64,000 bases of DNA from NCBI RefSeq assembly GCF_014195635.1, contig NZ_JACICC010000004.1:124001-188000 (forward strand). Reading direction: 5' to 3'. Source of the stretch: Pseudochelatococcus contaminans. Its GTDB lineage: Bacteria; Pseudomonadota; Alphaproteobacteria; Rhizobiales; Beijerinckiaceae. The translations under genes were made by a program, and so were the position numbers. This document shows, one piece after another, positions 19,915 through 27,881 of this stretch (positions within the stretch are counted from its first letter, which is position 1; each line of letters begins with the position of its first letter). The notes beneath the pieces were generated by a model. The model was given only the letters and a program-made list of their open reading frames with translations. It did no database searches and was not told the DNA's origin.

Positions 19915-20157
19915 ATGAAGGATTCCGGACGCTCTCCGGGCAGTAACGCAATGGCTGCGCCCGAAGTGACAAGGAGCAACCAGATTAGCGACAGTTTCGG
20001 CGCCCCGGCAGCCCACAATGCCGATGCGGTAGCACTGACGCCTGAGATCCAGCACCGGATCGGCGCGCAGCTTCAATCGCTTTACAACGATTTGCTGACC
20101 GAAGGCACGCCTGATCGGTTTCTCAAGCTGCTCGACGACCTCGATCGCAAAGCCTGA
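19915..20157 (+). CDS. nepR: Anti-sigma factor NepR
   Basis: An 80-residue protein whose C-terminal half, IGAQLQSLYNDLLTEGTPDRF followed by LKLLDDLDRKA, is the conserved NepR core that clamps EcfG. The N-terminal 40 residues are polar and variable, as usual. The ATG at 19915 has GGAGG at 19905-19909. In the family, phosphorylated PhyR sequesters NepR. Here nepR and ecfG are separated by a membrane sensor gene, and each has its own EcfG-type promoter. Confidence 0.95.
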   Translation: MKDSGRSPGSNAMAAPEVTRSNQISDSFGAPAAHNADAVALTPEIQHRIGAQLQSLYNDLLTEGTPDRFLKLLDDLDRKA

Positions 20158-20195
20158 TAATTTGATAAACAGTGTCCCGGCTAAATCCCAAGTTT

Positions 20196-20225
20196 AATCG
20201 GCCTGAGTTTAGTCGGCCTGAGCTG
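20196..20225. repeat. Two-copy 15-base tandem repeat after nepR
   Basis: AATCGGCCTGAGTTT (20196-20210) is followed directly by AGTCGGCCTGAGCTG, 12 of 15 bases identical. No hairpin or gene is associated with it. Confidence 0.55.
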
Positions 20226-20499
20226 GCTGCAGATCAGACTGTCGGACTGCGTCCCCTTTTCCAAAAAGCCGGGATGCGGTCTTTGGTGCTTTGTGCGCAC
20301 GTTAGAGGGCCGGATGGGTTGCTACCTACAGGTACTTGATCCGTGGAGAACCGGAAGATTGTTTCTTTCCTGAAACCTTTCGTTGAATGAACAGGTTATA
20401 AATCGGAGGAAACAGGGCAAAAGCCCCGTTCCCCCCGAGGGCAGGCAGGTAACTCCGCCTTTGCCAGCTTGGTGGGACAGTCAGACGGAGCAGCCCCCA

Positions 20500-22359
20500 G
20501 TGAACGAACACCAACAACCTGTTCGCCCCACCAGGACGTCTTCTTCCAGATTCGCGTCGCCACGCATCAGATCCGTGCCGCCGGCCAAAACCGTGCGCGG
20601 CAGCGGGCTGCGGCAAAAGGTTGTTACCCTCGTCGGGCTCGTACTTGTTCCCGCCGCCCTGTTCGCATGCGTGTGGACCATCATGCAGGATCAGCGCTTG
20701 ATGGAGATCAAGCTGGGACTCGCCACTCGCGCGTCTATCCGTTCGGCGCAGGATGTGAGCACCCTGTTGCGAGACGCCAATCTGATTGCTGCAACGAATT
20801 TTTCGTCTGATGACCCTCAGCTTACAAACCCCGAGCGATGCCTGGAACGCCTGAACGACATCATGCGGGAGCGGCGGGACTATGGCTTCTCGGCGCTCAT
20901 GGTCAATGGCGCCACGGTGTGTATGGACGATGCCGGCGGCTCCTTCGCTTCACCAGAAGAAGCCCAGATTGCACTCACCGGCATTCGAGATGCCATGGCC
21001 GGGCAGCTTGCGCGCAAGTTGAACCCGGCTTTCGCACTGTCGGACAACGGCCGTTATCTCTACCTTGGCGTTACGGTTCCGCACAGCGCCAGCGATGGTG
21101 CGGCCAATGGCGCGGAGGGGCTGGCCATTTTCGCTCTGCGCACCGACGCATTGAATTACACCATCGCGATTCCCAGACTGGGAATCGAGCGGGGTACGGC
21201 TGTGATGACACCCCAAGGAGACATCATCACGCAATCCTCACCCACGGCACAGAATGCGGAATGGCTGCCGGACAGCAAGGAGTTTCTACTCAGCATTGTC
21301 GAGAACGGGCAACTGAATACGCCCGTCAAGGCTCGCTCGACGTCTGACAAGACCAGTCATTATTTCATTTCTCCCACCACGAACCCTGACTTGCTCGTGG
21401 TCAGCGGGTATCAAGACGACATGCTGTTCGCCACGGAGCGTTCCGTCTTATTGAGTTCGCTTCTGCCGCCGCTGGTCATGCTCATTGCGGCAGCGCTCGG
21501 CACTCTGTGGGCTGTGGACCGGCTTGTCGTGCGCTGGATCACGTATCTTCAGCGTGTGACACGTGTTTACGGCAGCGGGCGGCTCTCAGCACGTGCGGTG
21601 CATATTAATAATGCTCCACGCGAGATCGCCGAATTGGGCATCGCATTCAACCAGATGGCCGACAATGTCGCCAACCTCGCCATCCAGCGCGAGCGCGCTG
21701 CCATGGAAAAAGGTACGCTGCTGCGCGAGCTGCATCACCGGGTGAAGAACAATTTTCAGGTCATCGCCAGCTTGCTCAGCCTGCAAAAACGCTCCGCTCC
21801 AGCAGGCGCAAAAAATGGATCTTCCGCCGGTGATGACGAAGGGTTGCGATTCATTGACGATCACGTGCAGGCGATGTCGATTGCCTATCGCGTTGGATAT
21901 AGCTCCGGAGATCTGGGAGAGGCTCCGCCAGCAGAGTTGATTCACGATGTAATCGATTGTCTGCGCCGTTCAGCCGGATTGGCGGAAAACGATATCATCG
22001 AAGATCCTGCCGCTGCGGGGTATCTGGTTGATCTGGATCGGGCCTTGGGAATCACGCTCTACTTCGCCGCGACCTTGCCGCCATATCTGGATGCCGTAGC
22101 CAAAACACCTCCCGGTGAGGATCGTCCGAAAGTGCATATCAACAGCACGATCTCTGCCACCGAGGACGCCCCGTCATCGGCAGTGCTGAAGTTGCAGTTT
22201 TCGCTCATTCCGCCGCGTGAGGTCACGCCATCCCCGCTGCAGGAACGTCTGGCGCGCGCTTATATCAGGCAACTCGACGCCACGCTCGTACCTCCGAGTG
22301 CCGAGGGAGAATTAACAATTCTTGCGCCGCTTGAAAGCCCCAGATTGGCACAAAGCTGA
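20500..22359 (+). CDS. Membrane HisKA_2 protein with degenerate ATPase domain (GSR locus)
   Basis: Residue numbers here count from an in-frame TTG at 20383, but I prefer GTG at 20500 because GGAG precedes it by nine bases. The layout is a membrane helix at about 80-101, an extracytoplasmic sensory region, a second helix at about 355-378, HAMP to about 432, and a HisKA_2 box LRELHHRVKNNFQVIASLLS with the phospho-His near 452. The ATP-binding part is eroded: the expected N-box reads ALGITLYFAATLPPYL with no Asn, and no DxGxG or GLG motif follows, although the end (YIRQLDATLVPPSAEGELTI) still resembles the domain's tail. Placement between nepR and ecfG makes PhyR the likely partner; phosphatase or adaptor function is inference. 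Confidence 0.85.
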   Translation: MNEHQQPVRPTRTSSSRFASPRIRSVPPAKTVRGSGLRQKVVTLVGLVLVPAALFACVWTIMQDQRLMEIKLGLATRASIRSAQDVSTLLRDANLIAATNFSSDDPQLTNPERCLERLNDIMRERRDYGFSALMVNGATVCMDDAGGSFASPEEAQIALTGIRDAMAGQLARKLNPAFALSDNGRYLYLGVTVPHSASDGAANGAEGLAIFALRTDALNYTIAIPRLGIERGTAVMTPQGDIITQSSPTAQNAEWLPDSKEFLLSIVENGQLNTPVKARSTSDKTSHYFISPTTNPDLLVVSGYQDDMLFATERSVLLSSLLPPLVMLIAAALGTLWAVDRLVVRWITYLQRVTRVYGSGRLSARAVHINNAPREIAELGIAFNQMADNVANLAIQRERAAMEKGTLLRELHHRVKNNFQVIASLLSLQKRSAPAGAKNGSSAGDDEGLRFIDDHVQAMSIAYRVGYSSGDLGEAPPAELIHDVIDCLRRSAGLAENDIIEDPAAAGYLVDLDRALGITLYFAATLPPYLDAVAKTPPGEDRPKVHINSTISATEDAPSSAVLKLQFSLIPPREVTPSPLQERLARAYIRQLDATLVPPSAEGELTILAPLESPRLAQS

Positions 22360-22397
22360 CAATGCGAACGAAATTTGCCTAACGCACGAGATGACCG

Positions 22398-22423
22398 GGA
22401 ACCAATTGACCGCAGAGTGCGTT
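22398..22423 (+). promoter_or_regulatory. EcfG-type promoter for ecfG (autoregulation)
   Basis: GGAAC (22398-22402), a 17-base spacer, then CGTT (22420-22423). It lies between the sensor gene and the ecfG start, as in other autoregulated ecfG genes. Confidence 0.83.
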
Positions 22424-22579
22424 TGGGTCGTAAAGCAGCAGCCGGAATCGCTGTCCGGCGAAGCCCTCACATGCTTCCTTGCTGAATTGACATGATAATG
22501 AACGGGCTCACTTTGCACGCAAAAGGTCATTTTCTGCCGCTTGCACATGCCGAGAGAACCTGAGGACAGGAAACTGAAG

Positions 22580-23203
22580 ATGCCGCATCCGGTCGAATCA
22601 AGCCCTGAAGGCCAAGTTGCCGCGAAGCGTCCCCAGCCCGGCGCTGCCAGCGAGAACGTTCGCAAGGCCATGATCGGCGCGATCCCCCATCTGCGCGCTT
22701 TTGCCATATCGCTGTGCGGCAATGCAGACCGCGCTGACGACCTTGTGCAGGAAACGCTTATCCGTGCGTGGTCCAAGCTGTCATCGTTCACCGAGGGGAC
22801 GAACATGTCGGCTTGGCTCTACACGATCCTGCGCAACGTCTTTTATTCCGAGTATCGCAAGCGCCGCCGTGAGGTCGAGGATGTTGATGGCCGCATCGCG
22901 GGTCAGCAGGTCGCGCCGCCGCCGCAAGGTTCACATATGAATATGCTGGATTTTCGGGCGGCGCTGATGCATTTGCCAAGCGACCAGCGTGAAGCGCTTG
23001 TGTTGGTTGGCGGTGCTGGGTTGTCTTATGAAGAAGCTGCTGAAGTTTGCGGCTGCGCGCTCGGCACCATCAAGAGCCGCGTCAATCGCGCCCGTAAGCG
23101 GTTGGCTCAATTGCTTTTCATCGACCATGTCAATGACGTCGGCCCCGACCCGGAATGGCACGGACTTCTGGAACAAACGGCAAGTCCGGGCAGCGTGCGA
23201 TAG
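22580..23203 (+). CDS. ecfG: General stress ECF sigma factor EcfG
   Basis: ECF sigma factor of the EcfG (ECF15) group. Region 2 contains IPHLRAFAISLCGNADRADDLVQETLIRAW and TNMSAWLYTILRNVFYSEYRKR. Region 4 has LPSDQREALVLVGGAGLSYEEAAEVCGCALGTIKSRVNRAR. Region 2 sequences of this kind recognise GGAAC/CGTT promoters, three of which occur in this window. The start at 22580 follows AGGAAA with good spacing and gives 207 residues; ATG at 22541 is also in frame. Activity should be set by NepR and PhyR encoded just upstream. Confidence 0.96.
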   Translation: MPHPVESSPEGQVAAKRPQPGAASENVRKAMIGAIPHLRAFAISLCGNADRADDLVQETLIRAWSKLSSFTEGTNMSAWLYTILRNVFYSEYRKRRREVEDVDGRIAGQQVAPPPQGSHMNMLDFRAALMHLPSDQREALVLVGGAGLSYEEAAEVCGCALGTIKSRVNRARKRLAQLLFIDHVNDVGPDPEWHGLLEQTASPGSVR

Positions 23204-23450
23204 GCCAGAATTGCATCTGCCTCTATCTATTCCAAATAAACCAGCATCCGCCTGAATCGGTTCCCGCCTTTTATACCCTCAGCCAACATGACACGCTAAT
23301 CAGGCGCCGCTCGGATATGCTTTGGGCGGATCCTGTGTGTCCGATTGTTTTCGCGTGTTAATGAAATGCAGAAATAAGCTTGCCATGCTCTGGCGATGCG
23401 AGGTCCGCCTGTGATTTCGCCCTGTTTCGCATGGCAAGGGTTTCAGCTGC

Positions 23451-24254
23451 ATGTTTTTTATTCTGTCGAAGATCGTCTGGTTTTTTACCAGTCCGACCAA
23501 TCTGCTGCTGATCATCCTGCTGATCTCGTGCCTGCTGCTCTTTACGCGTTTCGCACGGCAGGCTCGCGTGGCCGCGCTGGCAGTGACAATCGTGTTGCTG
23601 GTGGTGGGGGTGTCGCCGCTGTCTCGGTTCCTCGTCCAGACGCTTGAGAACGTCTACCCTGATATTTCGCAAGACCCCGGTCGGGTTGACGGAATCATCG
23701 TGCTCGGCGGCGCGAGTAATTTTGCCCGCGGACAGTTGCGCGTCGGCAATGCAGGATCGCGATTGGTAGCGGCGGCGGAACTGGCACGCGCTTATCCCGA
23801 TGCACCCGTCATCTTCACCGGCGGCAGCGCGCGAATCATGATGGCGGAAGAACGCACTGAAGCCGATGGCGCACGTATCTTCTTCGATATCGCAGGCTTC
23901 AGCCCTGACAGGGTGATCTACGAAAATCAGGCGCGTAATACACTTGAAAATGCCGTGCTGGCAAAGCAACTGGCTAATCCACAACCCGGTCAGCGCTGGC
24001 TGCTGGTGACCTCGGCATTTCATATGCCCCGCTCAGTCGAAACCTTCCGCCGCGCGGGGTTCGACGTGGTGCCCTACCCCGTCGATTTCAGGTCTGATGG
24101 ACGGTTCAGCGAAGACTTCCGCCCCTTCGCCATTGCACCGGAAGGACTTCACCTTGCCGATATCGCAGCGAAGGAATGGATCGGCATGCTGGTTTACTGG
24201 TTGCGGGATCACCTGACCCGTCCATCCGCGCAAACGAGCTCAGGGGCTAACTGA
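23451..24254 (+). CDS. YdcF/ElyC-like DUF218 membrane protein
   Basis: The N-terminus has two membrane helices (about residues 15-31 and 39-57) followed by a soluble DUF218 domain with GIIVLGGASN, PVIFTGGSAR, the acidic E-x-x-A-R-N-T-x-E-N motif (YENQARNTLENAV) and LLVTSAFHMPRSVETFRRAG. This matches YdcF/SanA/ElyC proteins, which are linked to envelope integrity and undecaprenyl-phosphate use in enterobacteria; the exact reaction is not known. At 267 residues it is full length. It stands alone between ecfG and the acetate-uptake gene. Confidence 0.9.
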   Translation: MFFILSKIVWFFTSPTNLLLIILLISCLLLFTRFARQARVAALAVTIVLLVVGVSPLSRFLVQTLENVYPDISQDPGRVDGIIVLGGASNFARGQLRVGNAGSRLVAAAELARAYPDAPVIFTGGSARIMMAEERTEADGARIFFDIAGFSPDRVIYENQARNTLENAVLAKQLANPQPGQRWLLVTSAFHMPRSVETFRRAGFDVVPYPVDFRSDGRFSEDFRPFAIAPEGLHLADIAAKEWIGMLVYWLRDHLTRPSAQTSSGAN

Positions 24255-24444
24255 ATTTCCCCTTTATATGACTCGCTATTTCCGTGATTTTCGCACTGTA
24301 TAACCGAATGCTGAAAAATTTCGTCAAATAGCGTTTTCAGCTTTTCCGCCTGGCAAAAATTAAACCGTCACAGCGGCCCAGTATAACGTCCATGAACTTG
24401 AGCTGACCTGTCTCTCCGGCACAACTCATTTCTATGGATCGCCC

Positions 24445-25065
24445 ATGAACATCCCCGTCGCTTCGCAGTCCCCTGCTCTCGCAGAGTCGCCCGCCGGCAG
24501 CCAGAGCACGCCTAAATACGGTAACCCTGCCGTCGTCGGCCTTGCCGGTTTCGGCATGACGACACTGCTGCTGCAATTCCATAATGTGGGATGGCTTGAA
24601 ATCGGCCCGATTGTCTGGATGGGCATCGCGTTCGGTGGCCTTGCCCAGTTCATCGCGGGTTTGCAGGAAGGCCGCACCGGCAACAATTTCGGCTACAGCG
24701 CCTTCACGTCGTATGGCGCATTCTGGATTTCATTCGGGCTGATCCAGATCGCCAGCGCGACCGGCCTTTTCCCTGTTACCGCCTCGGATATGGGCTGGTT
24801 TCTCGTGGTATGGGCCATCTATACCGGGATCATGACCATCGGTGCGATGCGGATCAGCACGGCGCTCGGGCTGCTGTTCATCACGCTGTTCATCGGCTTC
24901 GTCCTGCTCGCCATCGGCCACTTTGGCCCGCCGGTTTTCAACGTCATCGCCGGTTACGAACTGATGGTCTGCGCGGCAATTGCGCTCTACACCATGGCGC
25001 ATACAATTTTTCAGGACGTCTTCGGTCGTGACGTACTGCCGGTCGGAAAGCCGCTGATCAGCTGA
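24445..25065 (+). CDS. GPR1/FUN34/YaaH (SatP-like) acetate uptake transporter
   Basis: A 206-residue protein with six hydrophobic helices and the family signature NPAVVGLAGFGMTTLLLQFHN near the N-terminus (NPAPLGL-type motif). FGGLAQFIAGLQEGRTGNNFG and FTSYGAFWISFG are the next conserved segments. Members are inner-membrane acetate/succinate channels or proton symporters. The first ~25 residues are polar and Ser/Pro-rich. The ATG at 24445 comes after a 190-base gap with no obvious promoter boxes. A hairpin terminator follows. Confidence 0.93.
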   Translation: MNIPVASQSPALAESPAGSQSTPKYGNPAVVGLAGFGMTTLLLQFHNVGWLEIGPIVWMGIAFGGLAQFIAGLQEGRTGNNFGYSAFTSYGAFWISFGLIQIASATGLFPVTASDMGWFLVVWAIYTGIMTIGAMRISTALGLLFITLFIGFVLLAIGHFGPPVFNVIAGYELMVCAAIALYTMAHTIFQDVFGRDVLPVGKPLIS

Positions 25066-25104
25066 TCCTGCCTCCGCCAGCCCGAACTTTGCACCCGTCT
25101 CAGA

Positions 25105-25160
25105 AGCGGTTTGCGTTCAATTCGTCGGTCCGAACTGAACGCAAACCGTTCTTGTTTTTT
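25105..25160. terminator. Palindromic repeat family copy 2, acting as terminator
   Basis: GGTTTGCGTTCA (25108-25119) and TGAACGCAAACC (25136-25147) form a perfect 12-bp stem, followed by GTTCTTGTTTTTT. It is the only complete palindrome of the family also seen at 14757, 59583 and 63225. It lies between convergent genes, and the T-run fits termination of the acetate transporter transcript. Confidence 0.8.
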
Positions 25161-25611
25161 ACGCCGCCTGAACGTTGCGACGCACCGGCAATTCCACAAC
25201 TGCAGCTTCCTCGCCATAAAGCCGCTGTGCGGACAGGATGAAGTTCAGCAGAATATCGTCGACCTCAGCCGCTTCGCGAACGATCTCATGCGCCACCCGC
25301 AACGCGGTACGCGTGGGGCCGCCAGCCGCGCCGAGCGATGAAACGACCCAGTGAGCATCATCCCCGCGCACGACGCCGGTGGGACGCTCGCCCCACACCA
25401 CGTAATCGACCAGCAACGTGATCAAGACATCCGCCCATGATGAGCAAGGATTCTGCACCCAGCGATCAAGCGCGATAAGCGCATTAGCCTCTTCACGGCT
25501 CGCAATTCCGTCTGGAAGTACATGACGAAGAAGAGTGCGCACATCCCAATCGGTAATGGCACGATCATCATAGGCTTTGTCGATGAAGGTACGCAGTTTA
25601 CTATTGATCAT
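25159..25611 (-). CDS. Conserved-looking protein of unknown function
   Basis: A 150-residue, mostly helical soluble protein with no motif I can name. It starts INSKLRTFIDKAYDDRAITDWDVRTLLRHVLPDGIASREEA, a terB- or EF-hand-like helical spacing, and continues with ALDRWVQNPCSSWADVLITLLVDYVVWGERPTGVV. The C-terminus is VEVDDILLNFILSAQRLYG-like, ending in a basic tail. Codon use resembles the neighbours, so it is probably a real gene. It converges on the acetate transporter and shares the terminator. No function is proposed. Confidence 0.72.
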   Translation of the reverse strand: MINSKLRTFIDKAYDDRAITDWDVRTLLRHVLPDGIASREEANALIALDRWVQNPCSSWADVLITLLVDYVVWGERPTGVVRGDDAHWVVSSLGAAGGPTRTALRVAHEIVREAAEVDDILLNFILSAQRLYGEEAAVVELPVRRNVQAA

Positions 25612-25955
25612 CTCTCAACGCCCCCCTGACCCTCGGAAAAGGCCAGTGCTTTACCTTTGATGCGCTGAGTATTGCCTAAGCGGACCCACGATCCGGTTAA
25701 CGCGAAAGTCTGAATCCTTGTTCAGGTTAAGCGTTGCTAACCTGGCTTGGTTGACGATTTCTGACAATTGCGCCAAACCCCAAGCCAATCATGGGTTGCA
25801 GGGTTTTCCCCACTTTGCTCCAGACCCACAGGTTTACCTTGTGGTGACCATCTTTTATGTCGAACTGCAGCATTATCTGCCTCAAAACCGACCGAAATTT
25901 CTTTCCGGTAGCCGTTTCGGCAGCCCAAAGGTTACTGACGCAGGGGCTGCCGGCC
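25612..25955. other. Intergenic region with no supported gene
   Basis: These 344 bases lie between the unknown 150-residue protein gene and ATP12, both on the minus strand. I see only a small hairpin, CCACAGG-TTTAC-CTTGTGG (25828-25846), and no convincing frame. Confidence 0.45.
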
Positions 25956-26753
25956 TCAGGGCTCCCACAAGGCCCGCACGAGCGTCGCTGCGGCATTGAA
26001 CTCGGCAAAACGCGCGTCGCGGCGCGTCTTGGCCTCTTCGTCAATACCCCAGATTTCCGACTGCACGTCCTCATCGACATGGGCCGCGTGCCATGCCTCT
26101 TCGACAACCATATGCCCGCTGGCGACCGCCAGTGCGATCAGCAGCGACCCCGCAAGACTTGTCAGCACGTGCAAACCACCGATGACGTGCGGCGACGATT
26201 GCCGTGCAACGGCAGCGCGCACCGCTTCGATGCTGGTCAGCGGTTGGTCAACAAACATCACGCCTTCGGACAACACGAAACGTGCGCCCAATTCATCCCG
26301 CGCCCAAGCCAGAACAGGATCCCACAGCGCTGCCTGACGCTCCACGAGGCGATCCGGAAAGCCGGCACGATAACACAGCAAATCGGAACCGGCGTAGCGC
26401 ACGATCTCGTCCACTACCGCGTCCCGCGCCAGCGTCACACCGTCGATATTGGCATTCAGCAATCGCGTCATCGGCATAGTGGCCGGATCGATCACATCAT
26501 CCTGATTCTGCCACTCACTCACCATGACGTCCGCAATAGCCGGATGCGGAGCAGCAAGTGGGTTACGCGCTGGCGTGCGCGCCGGGCGTCCATCCAGCAG
26601 CAGCGGGTGAACGCCGTCGCGCAGCGGGGCCTCCACCGCTTTATAAAATCGCTTCGGCAGGGCCGGCTTTTCAGGCAGAACATCTGTCTTGCGGTTGGAG
26701 GCGTCCGTCGTATCGGGCGCGACCGGGTGCTCTTCGGGCAGATCGTCGCTCAT
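25956..26753 (-). CDS. ATP12 family F1-ATPase assembly chaperone
   Basis: Matches the ATP12 family, which in mitochondria helps load the F1 alpha subunit; alphaproteobacteria keep a homologue. Recognisable parts are KRFYKAVEAPLRDGVHPLLLDGRPARTPAR at the start, AIADVMVSEWQNQDDVIDPATMPMTRLLNANID, DLLCYRAGFPDRLVERQAALWDPVLAWA and EEAWHAAHVDEDVQSEIWG. The start at 26753 (MSDDLP) is one base from the end of the LAB-N gene; ATG at 26768 would overlap it slightly. It is the last gene of a minus-strand run of four. Confidence 0.93.
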   Translation of the reverse strand: MSDDLPEEHPVAPDTTDASNRKTDVLPEKPALPKRFYKAVEAPLRDGVHPLLLDGRPARTPARNPLAAPHPAIADVMVSEWQNQDDVIDPATMPMTRLLNANIDGVTLARDAVVDEIVRYAGSDLLCYRAGFPDRLVERQAALWDPVLAWARDELGARFVLSEGVMFVDQPLTSIEAVRAAVARQSSPHVIGGLHVLTSLAGSLLIALAVASGHMVVEEAWHAAHVDEDVQSEIWGIDEEAKTRRDARFAEFNAAATLVRALWEP

Positions 26754-26754
26754 G

Positions 26755-27123
26755 TCAGTTTCCGGCATTGGGATCGGAGAGCGCCTCTTTGGCCTTTTCT
26801 TTGGCTTTGCGACGACGCTCCTTTTGGATCAGCATCAGGTTGCGAGCGTAGATGAACAAGCTCAACGACTGGCCAAGGATGATGATCGGCTCGCGCTGAC
26901 GCAAGCCGTAAATCAACGTGATCAAGCCGCCGCCAATGGAAAAGAACCAGAATGCAACCGGCACAACGCTGCGGCCAGCCCGCTCACTGGCGATCCATTG
27001 CACCAGAAAACGCGCCGAGAACAGCGCCTGCCCGAACAGCCCAAGCGCCAGCCATATGCTGAACTTCTCGACGAAAACCTCGTACAGATAACCGCCGACG
27101 TGCTGCGACAGGGTAATCAACAT
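26755..27123 (-). CDS. Lipid-A-disaccharide-synthase N-terminal-like (LAB-N) membrane protein
   Basis: A 122-residue membrane protein with three hydrophobic segments and the LAB-N signature FGQALFSARFLVQWIASERAGRSVVPVAFW followed by SIGGGLITLIYGLRQREPI. These small proteins resemble the N-terminal extension of some LpxB enzymes and, when separate, often sit beside GT2 and GT-C genes. They are thought to assist lipid-linked sugar transfer, though no reaction is proven. It overlaps the upstream GT2 gene by one base, so they are coupled. The tail is Lys/Arg-rich. Confidence 0.9.
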   Translation of the reverse strand: MLITLSQHVGGYLYEVFVEKFSIWLALGLFGQALFSARFLVQWIASERAGRSVVPVAFWFFSIGGGLITLIYGLRQREPIIILGQSLSLFIYARNLMLIQKERRRKAKEKAKEALSDPNAGN

Positions 27124-27881
27124 CAGCGTTTATCCTCGGTCACGACAGGCCGCTCGCCGCGGCGGGCAATGAGCCAGCGCACGCCGACAAGATCGAGAAT
27201 CCCGACCCACAACCGATCGAAGAACCCATAATTAGAGACGCCGGTGAGACGTGGCCTGTCGACGACATCGACGAGCAGCACGCGATAGCCTTCACGCGTC
27301 ACCAGCGCCGGCATGAAGCGATGCAGGGCCCTGAAAAACGGCAGAGACAAATAAACGTGCCGGTAGAACACCTTCAGTCCGCAGCCAGTATCACGGGTGT
27401 CGTCGCGCAGAATGGCACGCCGCACACGGTTGGCAATCCGCGATTGCGTGCGCTTGAAGCCGGTATCCTTCCGGCCCAGCCGCTGACCTTGCACCAGCCC
27501 GGAATCATCAGGGCCATTGTCCAGCGTGCGCAGCATTTCGGGTATGAAGGCGGGATCGTTCTGGCCATCGCCATCGAGCGTCGCGACAACAGGCGCGCGG
27601 GCCGCAATAACGCCAGAACGCACGGCGATACTCTGCCCGCAGGAGCGGTCATGATGCAGCACACGCAAATGGGGAAGTTCCGCCTGCAATCTGGCCAGCT
27701 CCGCCGCGGTGCCGTCATCCGAACCATCGTTCACGTAGATGATCTCGAACGGCGCGACCGGGCCGCAAGCAGCGTCGATTTCCGCCACCAACGGCGCAAT
27801 GTTCGCGACCTCGTTCTTCACCGGCACCACCACGCTGAGGCGAAGCGGTGCGGTATCCTGCGTCTGGTGCGGTTCCATCAC
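27123..27881 (-). CDS. Polyprenyl-phosphate glycosyltransferase, GT2 family
   Basis: GT2 enzyme with the nucleotide-binding start SVVVPVKNEVANI, the YVNDGSDDGT loop, and the catalytic DGDGQNDP (DxD-like) motif. The later segment DTGCGLKVFYRHVYLSLPFF matches dolichyl-phosphate-mannose/ArnC-like synthases that charge undecaprenyl phosphate with a sugar. The C-terminus has only one weak hydrophobic stretch (YGFFDRLWVGILDLVGV), so membrane anchoring may depend on the LAB-N partner. It overlaps the upstream GT-C gene by four bases and the downstream gene by one, which indicates a tight operon. Confidence 0.92.
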   Translation of the reverse strand: MMEPHQTQDTAPLRLSVVVPVKNEVANIAPLVAEIDAACGPVAPFEIIYVNDGSDDGTAAELARLQAELPHLRVLHHDRSCGQSIAVRSGVIAARAPVVATLDGDGQNDPAFIPEMLRTLDNGPDDSGLVQGQRLGRKDTGFKRTQSRIANRVRRAILRDDTRDTGCGLKVFYRHVYLSLPFFRALHRFMPALVTREGYRVLLVDVVDRPRLTGVSNYGFFDRLWVGILDLVGVRWLIARRGERPVVTEDKR

